A stretch of DNA of 64,000 bases, from assembly GCF_018143015.1 (NCBI RefSeq), contig NC_054758.1:6991501-7055500 (forward strand). The letters are read 5' to 3'. The position numbers and the translations under genes were made by a program. Every line of letters starts with the position of its first letter. The stretch's first letter is position 1. Under the pieces are notes generated by a model. That model worked only from the letters and a program-made list of their open reading frames with translations. It did no database searches and was not told the origin of the DNA. Shown here piece after piece: positions 11,701 through 22,817 of this stretch. This DNA comes from Lytechinus variegatus. Its lineage: Eukaryota; Echinodermata; Echinoidea; Temnopleuroida; Toxopneustidae.

Positions 11701-14700
11701 ACTTTGAAGAATCCGCCTTCGGGAATTCATGCCTTTGAATTGCTTGGAAGTTGGTTCAGTTTAGACACACAATTGTTCAGTTGCACTGTATTGCATTTTA
11801 ATTGAAATATCTTCATGTTCTTTTCTTTAATTACAGGTCTACATTGGACCCCAATTCTCAATCATCACCTATAGTATAGGTAGACATTCTATTTGATAGG
11901 ATTTCTTGGTAAACTGAAAAATCGATCTGGTGGGTGTTTCATAAAGCTGTTCATAAGTTAAGAACGAAAGGTGATCCCATCTTGTTTATTCATTAGGCTT
12001 AGTGATGGTTTTGCGCGTAAGAAAGGATCACCAGTTCTTAAATTCGCTCTTAACTTACAAAGAGCTTTATGAAATGGCCCCCTGATATCCAAGTATTTCA
12101 CCTGCACGCGCACCCACATCTACACGTCATCTCACCTTTTTTAGCTCATCCGGACCGAAGGGCAAGATGAGCTTATGCCGTGGCGTCCGTCGTCCATCCA
12201 CAATTTCAAAATGCTACTTCTTCGCCATTTCAAGTCCGATTTCAATTCTGTTTGCTTTATATGATAGCACTAGGTGGGGCATTCAAAACTTCTACACAGA
12301 ATTTTGAAATTCATTAAATATGCTAATTTATGCACATTTTTCAAAATTCACAAAAAATGCTACTTCTTTATTTGTTGACTGATTTTGATTTTTTTTGCTT
12401 CCATCTGGTAGAGCTTCAAGAGGTTCACCAAATTTCTACACAGAATTTTGAAATTTTGACCAGAACAATTTTTATGCTAATTTATGCGAAATTAATTTAT
12501 GCATATTTTTCAAAATTCACATAAAATGCTTCTTCTTTATTTGTTGACCGATTTTGATTTTTTTTCTTCCATCTGGTAGAGCTTCATGAGGTTCACCAAT
12601 CTTGTACACAGATTTAGAAATTTTGACTAGAACAATTTTTATGCTAATTTATGCAAAATTAATTTATTCATATTTTTAAAAATTCACATAAAATGCTTTT
12701 TCTTCTTTAATTGTTGACCAATTTTTACTTTTTTTCTTCTTCCATCTTGTAGAACTTTATGAGGTTCATCAAACTTCTACACAGATATTGAAATTTTCAG
12801 TAGAAAATTACTTATGCTAATTTATTCAGAAATCACAGAAAATGCCTCTTCTTTATTTGTTGACAGATTTTGATATTTTTTCTTCCATCCGGTAGAACTT
12901 CATGAGGCCCACCAAATTTGTACACAAATTTTTGAAATTTTGTCTGGAAAATTATTTATTTTAATTTATGCAAAATTTATTCATAAATCACAAAAAATGT
13001 TTTTTCTTCTTCATTTGTTGATCAATTTCAATTTTGTTTGCTTTATATGATAGCTCGAGGTGGTGATACAAAATTTGAACATAGAATTTTGAAACTCATT
13101 GAATCTTGCTATTTATTCATATATTTTCAAAACTCACAAAAATTACTTATTTGTTGATTGATTTTGGTTATTTTTGTTCCATCTGAGAGCTACATTAGGT
13201 TCACCAAGGTTCTACACAGAGTTAAGAAACTTTGACTAGATAATAATTAATACTTAATTCATATGAAATTTATTCATAGATCACCAAAAATGCTTCTATG
13301 TCATTTCTTCATCAATTTCAGTTCTATATCCTCAATTTATGTCACCAATATAATTCACTACAGTGTCAACTGGGCTGAAATTAAAATTGTGTTAAATTGT
13401 GTTGCGAGATGCCGGATGAGCTCCACATCATTGATGTGCTAGTTTTTTCTTTTGCTAAAAACAGGAAGTCTTCGTCTAGCAAACGGAACCGTTCCTGGAG
13501 AAGGTCGTGTTGAAATTCTTGGAGGATCTGGAGAATGGGGAACAATATGTGATGATTTGTGGGATAAGATTGACGCAGGAGTGGCGTGTAGACAGTTAGG
13601 GTATCCAGATGCTGTAGACGTGTATGTAAATCGGAACTATCCCCACTCGCAGCCATACTTTGGTCCTGGAACCGGTCCTATTCTTCTTGACGGACTTGCC
13701 TGTACTAGCGACAAGCGGCATTTGAGAGACTGCAGTGTAACCAAAGGCTGGGGGATCCACGACTGTGTCCATGGCGAAGACGCGGGTATGGAATGCGACA
13801 CCAAACGTAGGTCCTCTCTTGTTGCATCTTTGCCCATTGTCATTTCACTTCTTACCCAAGGCTGATTTCATATTGAAGGGATTGTTAGGTCGAGAATCTG
13901 TTCTAAAAATGAATCATGTAAATTAGAATAATTACTATTACAGTTACTATTAATAATTAATTACTCAATTAGAATAATTGTAATTTGTAATTACTCAATT
14001 AGAATAATAGTAACTGTCATCGACTTTTGACATTAGGATGATCTATTTCTTAATATTTGAATGTGAAGGAAAAGTATTAGTTTTTCTGGATTGTGATTTG
14101 GTCATCTCTTCAATTTAATTTTTCTGAAATTAATCCTTAAACTAATACCTTTCCCTCTCTTTTTAAGAATATTTATCAATCTTATGGTGATTCACAGTTA
14201 CACGACTTGTAGATGGAGATTACGATGATGAAGGTCGGATCGAGGTTTACTACGGGGGTAGGTGGGGAAGAATATGCCCTACCGAATGGTCCATAGAGGA
14301 TGCCCACGTTGTCTGCAGAGAATTAGGATACCCCCTTGGAGCTCGGAAGACAAAGCTATTTGATGGGGGCGATGGACCGTTTCTAATGGACGACATGCAA
14401 TGTGAAGGGAATGAGACCCGATTGACTGACTGCATATTCCCTGGCTTCGCCAACGTACATAACTGTGCTGAAGACTACACACAAGGAGCAGGCGTTATCT
14501 GCAATAGTAAGTCCAGTAGATTCCAATATTTCCTAGATTTTGGAGATGTCATATCATGCAATAAAGTGATATCTTGCCCTGAGTGATGATAATTGGTTTC
14601 ATTTAATACTGAAAAAAATGAAGTAAACAAATATAATAGGGGCCTACCTTGTACCCAAAGTCTGTCATAAAGTTTTTGATCCATTAAAATTTTATATACG

Positions 14701-17700
14701 ATCAATGCAATTGCCATGACTGATCTTAAAATAAAATGATAAACGGTGGTGATTTCACCTGACTGCTAAGAAAGCATGAATGCTTGTAAGCAGGAAACAA
14801 GAGGACCGAGCAACCTGGTAATGAGGATTTAAATGCCAAAGGGTACTAACGCACCAAGTGGGAATCAAACCTCTGCTCTACCGACTGATCTGATGCGATC
14901 TGATACGACCAGATGTATACGTTCACTACGACTAGGCCTACTCCACGATAAAGACCATCGTTTTAGTTGTGGTGTAAATTTTGGGTAGTGGGATTTTAGA
15001 TATTAGTAAACATATAAGACTAGACAACCAATGATAAAGCTGTGGATGTATCAAATTAACGCTGATACTGCCTTATACCAGGTCCATGCTTATACGTTCC
15101 TAATTGGTTGCAATGTTCCAGGGAATTGTAAGTAGAGAGTTTTCACAACAGATATTCGACAATAGATTCTCTTTGATCCAGAAAGCGTCTGCGTCGTGGC
15201 TGGGACAACTCCCTAGTGAGAAGGGATTCTACTACGTATGCTCAGGCAGCAAGAAGCGAAACAAGTTGACCACTAGAGTCTTGTTGGAGATCTATTGTCT
15301 CCCACTTTAGGCCTACTCAGTATTGCTCTGTACTCATGTCAGTCTTAACCTCAGGTGGCAATGCAGGGAAATCCAAATACATGATCATTTTACAGAGGGA
15401 ATATTTAATATTTAAATGTATACCCGAAGGAAAATAGATGGATCAAAGCAGTAATCAAAAGTGCGATGTGTATCACAGTATTCCAGTGTCAAACCATATT
15501 GTGTCTATTTCTCTCCCCCCCCCCCCCGAAAACTACAGAGCCTTCAGCTGTTGTAAAACTCCTGAGCGGATCCGGTAGTTTCGAAGGCGTCGTTGAATAC
15601 CGATTTGAATCAGAGCCTGGTCTGATTTGCGATTCGGATTGGAGTGATATAGAAGCGGATATTCTCTGTCGACAATTAGGATACCAGCATGGATCCAATG
15701 AAAAGCCTGTTTCTCTTGGACCGCTATCTGGGACCATTCATTACCATGACTATCATTGCATCGGCACAGAAGACCAGATAGGAGATTGTACATTTACAGT
15801 AGTGCCCAGAGCTGACCGATGCAACTCTGACCATATAGCGCAGGTTGTTTGTGGGCCACCAATCGGTGAGTACGGTGTCGTAAATATTCAAAGTTCATCT
15901 TAATTCATCCAAGTCGGAAACTTGTTTCGTTCACAACTTCCGATTAAAAATAATAAACATCTAAATACCATATCAAACATATGAAGCTATTCTTACATAA
16001 AAGTATACACAGTGAAATTGAACACATGTTTACATAATAGATACAAGCAAATGATGTACATAATGCCTCAATTTTATGTATTGATATTTATAAAGGCAGT
16101 AAAGGGGCCATGAATCCACACTCTTTTTTAAGTATTAAAGCAGGCATGTATATGAGGCGATCGCCACTCCAAAGTATTAATGGAGACCTGCATGTTCAAA
16201 TAGTTCAAGTGTTGTTAATGTTATTCCGTGGTGAACTGTGAGATTATCATGTCCTTACCAAATTTTGGTTCAACGCCATTGTGTGTTCAGTATTATGTAA
16301 CATATATGTTCACGCTCAATAAACTCCTCCACCTTTACAATAGGTAGAATCTGACGCATTTTTGCTTTCAGACCGTCAAGATGTCCATGTCCTTTCTGAT
16401 TTTAAAGGTCTCATTTTCTCTGTGGTAGGGTACCTTATAACATAGAGCTCTTGGTTTCAATTCTGGAGTCGTTTTCGTCGAGGAACGACTTGATATAAAG
16501 TGGTACCTCGACTAGAGGTTGCGATCATAGCAATAAGAGCCATCATGAAGATCGGCTAGAATGATGGATCGTGATCAGGATAATACCATATAATAAGAGG
16601 TACATAATCATGATTCATGCTAACGAACATTCCAATCCAAGAGTTATCGTCACCGCCTCATTTGAAATCGTTAAAATATATAAACCGGAAGCATGCATTC
16701 AGATGTGTCAAATAATAACGATCCTATTTTGGTGATTTGATATCGTAGTGATAATGATTATTTTCTTTTTTTATGTCAGACTTTGACCTTCGAATGACCG
16801 GAAGCAGATTCAGTGAGCAAGGTCGTCTTGAGGTCTTTCTCCAAGGCGAGTGGGGCTACGTAGCTGCAGGATACTTTTCACGTGCTTCCCAAGATACGGC
16901 GTGTCGCCATCTTGGCTTTGCGGGAGCTCTGTACGATACGTACGACGAATTCGATTTCGCACGGTCTTCTCGGCCTATTCTTATAGACGATATATTGTGT
17001 TCTGATAGCGATATGAAGATAACCGATTGCTACAGACTTAAGTTGAGTGGACCCAATTCGACCCGCCAACAATCGGATGAAGCCAGTGTGCTATGTTTTC
17101 CATATGGTAAAAAAAATTATGTGATGTTTACACTTTGACAATATGATTAATACTTATATTTTTAAAACAATTTTAAAGGACAAGTCCACCCCAACAAAAA
17201 GCTGACAAGCACGATACAGAAAATTTTATCAAAATCGGATTTAAAATAAGAAAGGTACGACATTGTTAGGTTTCTCTTAATTTCACAAAGTAGTTATATG
17301 CGCATCCTGGTCTGCATGCAAATGAGAGAACAGATGGCGGCACTCAAATTTCCCATGTATTCTGTTATATGAAATATGAAATGTTTTCATTTTCTCATTG
17401 TTCTGTGAATCAAAGTTTTATTATTCCCTTAACATATGAAATTGCCATTGTGCTTTAATATTTTATGGTTCAATAAAGTTACTCCTTTTTGTGAAATCTG
17501 TAAATAATGAAATTTTACTATCATTCAAACAATAAAAAAAAACTAAAGAAATAATGAGTGATGGACATCATCGACTTTCTCATTTGCACATTTGCACTGA
17601 GTTGTGCATAGAACTGTATTATGAAAAATGTAAAATGTATTTTACATCCGATTTTAATGAAATTTTGAGTGTTATGCTTGTTCGATTTTTCTCCATTTAT

Positions 17701-20700
17701 TCAAGTCTACATTTTTCTGGGGTGGACTTGACCTTTAATGTCATGCACCATACAGGTACCTAGGATGCTGTACATACAAGTATGTTGATGATGTACTTTT
17801 TGCATGTTGTCTGAAGAAAAAAAATATAAATAGTGTTAGCTACTTTTTAATAGGTTGACACAAAGTCTGTATGTAAGAAAGTTGACAAATTCCCATCACT
17901 GAAAATATAATTCTGGCAAAATGTTAGGATTATAATCCAATAAGTGAAAACCCTAGTTCCCCAGATATTCTAAAGAAATGTTGTTTGCCATGTTGTGTGT
18001 GAGGTTTATTAAGTCTGTAACAGGAAGGAAAAACAAAAACAAGAACGGATAATGGTATTTCCGGAGAAGAAATTGAATTTCAAGAACGAAGATGACTTAA
18101 CTTAAGAACTTGTAAGGAAACAATGATAAATGCAAAATAGCTAATCTTGGGGTGTTTCACAAAGATTTAAGTATGACTTAAGTGGCACTTACATGTCCAC
18201 GCATGCATGTTATGCAACGCGCGATCTTATTAACAGATACGAATTAGTGCGCGTCCTCATGACACGATCTGACCAATGCGGTCAAGCCTTTCGTACCATA
18301 CGCAACTCTGTATTTAAGTGCGGCCCTAAGTCATACTTAAAATATCTTTGTGAAACACCCCCTGGTCTTTTGAGAGTGGATTTACACTTTTTGGAGTAAA
18401 CATGTCTAAAAATATATGCTTTTCTTTCCTGAAGGAGCTATAATGATTTATTATTCTTAAAATTGAATTCCACAGAAAGTGTCGCTAACCACCCAATGAG
18501 GTTTCGAGATGAAAATGGAGTGGTGAACAGGAATTATGGAGTCATTGAAATATACCATGATGGAGTATGGGGTCCAATTTGCGACTCTAGCTTTTACCAA
18601 TATGAGGTGAGTAACAAGATTTGGCGATGCAAGTTTGACTCATAGGTCCGTATTCTGAAGTCGGGTTTAACTTAAACTCAGGTTTAAAGTTGTGGTTTAA
18701 ATATGGATAGCCGATTGTTACATAAATCACTAACAGTAGAGATATCATATTTCAACTCATTTGACTCTCAAATCATTCATAATAGTCTAGCAAGCATGTG
18801 AAAATAGATGATTGTCTTCACCATCGATGAATCAGGAAAGAGCACAGTAAATATCAGAAACATACAACGTAACACATTTTGACTCTTTTGGCTTCCCATA
18901 ATTTAAGCATAGAGTTAGACCATGGTCTAAGTTAAACATGACTTCAGAATACGGGCAATAGGTTTCTTGTTTGATTTTAATAGTAAGGCATTATGCATCA
19001 ACACGTTGTAAGAGGTATCGAACTGATCAGCGCTTTTTGTGGTTTCTCATTGACTGTGTTATTAAAGGGGGAGGTGAACGGGAGAGTCTTTTTAGGGTTA
19101 ACCCTATCTAGGCCGGGGTATTTTGGGAGTTCCTATGGCCGGGGGGGCATCCCAGCCCCCCCCCTAAGATCTCGGCCGTCGACCGCGCCGAAAATTGGCA
19201 CGCGGGTTGCCTGGGACATAATCTACAAGATTGTATAGTAATTTATTTCAAGCGAATCGCTATTAAGTGATTATGCTGATTTATGGGTAATTAGTATGCG
19301 AAATCATACTTTTTCCTCTAACTCCCTAAATAAAGCTCCAAATGTACAAATTTTTGGTATAGAAACTCTTTGTGGTGTCCTTAGCAAGTGTACATGAAAA
19401 AAATTGTGATATCAAATCATTTTCTTATGTAATCTATTGTTTTTTGCAATTTCTTATGTATTTCTTTGTTTTTTTGACCTTTTGTTTTTCATTGTTTTTT
19501 CAATGAAATATGTCGGGGACTCTTCTGTGATCATAAAAAGCATAAAATGAATACATTTAGACCAGCAAAACTAAATATAATCATACATTTATGAATTTTG
19601 GTTGAAAACACAATTTGCATTGACTTTGTACACGAAATCACGTTTTTGAGCCATTTTCGGTCTGACATGCACTTACACAATGTTGCGTAATTTCGGAACC
19701 ACATACCCGGGTGACGCAAAATTGGTCTCAAAAGTTGCGCAAGACTTGAAAGTAAAAAGTCAGCGAGCGGCGCGGTCAAAAAATTTTGCACGGCGAAAAT
19801 ATCGTGCTATTCGTTGAGGGGGGGCCTCCGAGGCCCCCCCCCCCGGCCTAGATAGGGTAAATAGTTAGTCTTAAAATATGCCTATTGAAATAGTTATTAA
19901 GACAGAGTAGTAGTTGGCATAATCATAATTCTATTTGAGAAGAAAAGTAATTGCAATTAAAAAATTTATAGAATATTTATAGGATAGAATATTTCTAGAT
20001 AGATGGCGCTATATAAATGCCTGTTATTATTATTAAGGTTGGCCTACAAGGCACTGGCGCATGATTGGGGAGGGGCCTGAGATTCTACCCCTCCCAGCTG
20101 CCAAAAAAATATATCACCATGTATGCTCCATGGTCTCCTGGTCGGGTCGTGTGGTCCAGTGGTTAGAGCATTGGACTCATAATCGCAAGGTTGTGAGTTC
20201 GAATCCCAACTCTGCCATTGTCTCCACTTTGATAAAAAGGCCCGAGAGTGATATCTGTCGTCTATAACGTCAGCCACTATGACTGATTAACCTAGACGTA
20301 AAATGTTTCCAAGGTAATTGGTTATATACCAGCTTGGCGTTTACCAGCAAAATGCTGTCCTGCCGAGTTCCTACGGGAGTTACCACAAACAGAAACAGAA
20401 ACAACCAAAAGCAAAAAGGCATAATTAGCATCCTTCAGTTTCAGTTTGGAAAATTAAATATTACAATACATCACCATTATTCATAATACAAATGTTATAC
20501 AATTGAACATTCAGATTGGAGACAGATTTATCAATAAGATGAGGATGTGAAGGGTAAACTATTAAAAAGCAGAGCTTGTAATTCATCGTTTCTCTATTAT
20601 TAATATTATAAGCAGTTGTCAACTTGTTTTAATATCAATCAAACCCAGACTTCAGCGACCACCTTCCAGGGCAACCTGAAAACTTACCTGTATAAAAGCG

Positions 20701-22777
20701 TTTTTTTGATAGACATTGACTTATTGTTCAGACATTCAGACATGTATTACATGTATATGTAAATAGTTTTTGTTGTTCTGTTCTGAAGCGCCTTGAGCAT
20801 CTAATCAAGATGGAAAGTGCGCTATATAAATCTTATGTATTATTATTATTATTAATTTGTTACAAGAAAAGAAAGAGAAAGAAAAAAATGTTTCTTAAAA
20901 AAAATGAAAGAAGGAGTGTAAAAAAACAAACAGAAAAACAGAGGGAGGTGGACTGAAAATAGTTAAGAGGAACACTAGGGAGCCGATGAATTGTCATTTA
21001 GATATTTGTGTAAAATGTAAGTTTTCAATTTACGTTTTAAAGTATATATAGAATTGCAATCTTTATAGTCGGTTAGTAGATCATTCCAAAATAATGGACC
21101 TGTGACAATAATTGTTTTATGTGAAAAAGCTGGAAGATGATGACTTTCCCCCCTCTACCCTAGATCCTTTGTCGTCAGCTCGGGCATAAAGATATATCAC
21201 AAGGAGGCACCCTAATGAACTACGATGGGAAGTACACATCTGATGGTCCGATCTGGTTCCGTTTGTCATACTGCCCGTCGTACTCTTCGTCATATGGTGT
21301 TGAACACGACAAGATCTATGAATGCAGACATGGTCCGTGGGGTTATTCCGGCGATTGCAGCAGAGATTATCTAGCTACTGCCAGATGTGTGTATGTGGAC
21401 CAGTCGTTAGATTATGACACAACTCCAGGTCAGTTCAATTGTTAGTTTCGTTATTATTATTATTAATTATTATTATTATTATTGTTTTATATTATTATCA
21501 TTATTATCAGGGGTTCTGGGGGCATATCTGCCAATTAACACGAATAGACAAAAAGAATAAAGCTACGATTACATACATAGAGTTCTAAGGGATCTAACAT
21601 ATAGTCCTAATTTACGCAAAATAGTAACTGAGCAATCTTGTTATTACTACTATAAAACCCATGGACAGGTATCCCTATATTACCCCTAAGACAACTTAAT
21701 GAAAAAAATACTCCTCGTACCCATCCCTCCCTTCACAATTTGAGATCGAAAACACTACCCACCCTGTGCAAATAACGCCCTCATAAAACCAAATGAATTT
21801 TTACTAAGGACTGACCTCACAGAAATGTTGTTAGCGCCAGAAGTGCGCTAACAGAGGCTCTGTTACAATCGTAATGCATTACACATTTTTAATCAATGTT
21901 TTGACTTTAACAATCCAAAAGATGTGACTTAGCTTACTTTTAGCGCTCTGTAAGGCTAAAAACGTTTCTGTGCGGCCGGTGTAGCGGCGGATTTTGTGCC
22001 ACTGGCAGATACGGTATCTGCTGGCAAGTATCGCTTTTAACAGCAGATACCATTCAAACTTCGAACCATATCTGCCGGATTTGATGCAATTTGTTGATTG
22101 CATATTTGGTTCAGATTGACTACGTGTATACTATTCATTATGACGTCGCCCTCGGCAGTGCATGCTCATCTCTGGCAATACGGGGGGGGGGGGGTAATTT
22201 AGTTTGAGATATATTATTGCGCGCAGCCACGTACCACATGATGTAAACGTTAATATAAGGTACGTACATGAACAGCAGCAGTACATATGATATATCTGTA
22301 AAGCGCTTTGAGATGTCGTTCCAATGTGGTAAGTGTTATATAAATGGGGAATAATATCATTAATAACGATATCTGCCAAAAAGAAGTTGGTACAGAATGT
22401 GCCATAGTTGGAAGTTTGGAACACGATCCGCCGGCGGATTGTGTGCCAAGTACCGTTTCTGCCAGATACCGAATCCGCCGCTACACCGACACTGGTTTTG
22501 CTAGTCAGTTTAGTCGCTTTCACCGGGGTTGCAAGAGATAATGGAATTCCTGATACATGAACGTCATAGTATGATGGTTTCAGATTCCTAATTCATTTTG
22601 GTTTATTGCAAAGAAAATCCTCGATAAAACAATCAGGAGACTGATACAAACAGATTACAAAGTAATCATAGATGCATAGTGAAATAAGTGAATCTAAATA
22701 CATGAAGTGAAATAATGATAATAGTGACTTGAAGTTAAATGTATGAAATTATATATATGTATGTCTACATGTATGTG

Positions 22778-22817
<40 letters not shown>

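Larger units (their letters stand above)
11645..13464 (+). other. Intron 2 of the SRCR gene
   Basis: Contains a small inverted-repeat MITE (11936-12082) and a tandem array of about 160-bp units (12.2-13.33 kb). No exon signal is seen between exons 2 and 3. Confidence 0.75.

Noticed and set aside
20160..20232. Possible tRNA-Met gene
   Set aside because: The acceptor stem does not pair and a SINE-like tail follows.
22131..22523. 130-codon frame on the minus strand
   Set aside because: Lies across an inverted-repeat element and a C-run; no domain is seen.
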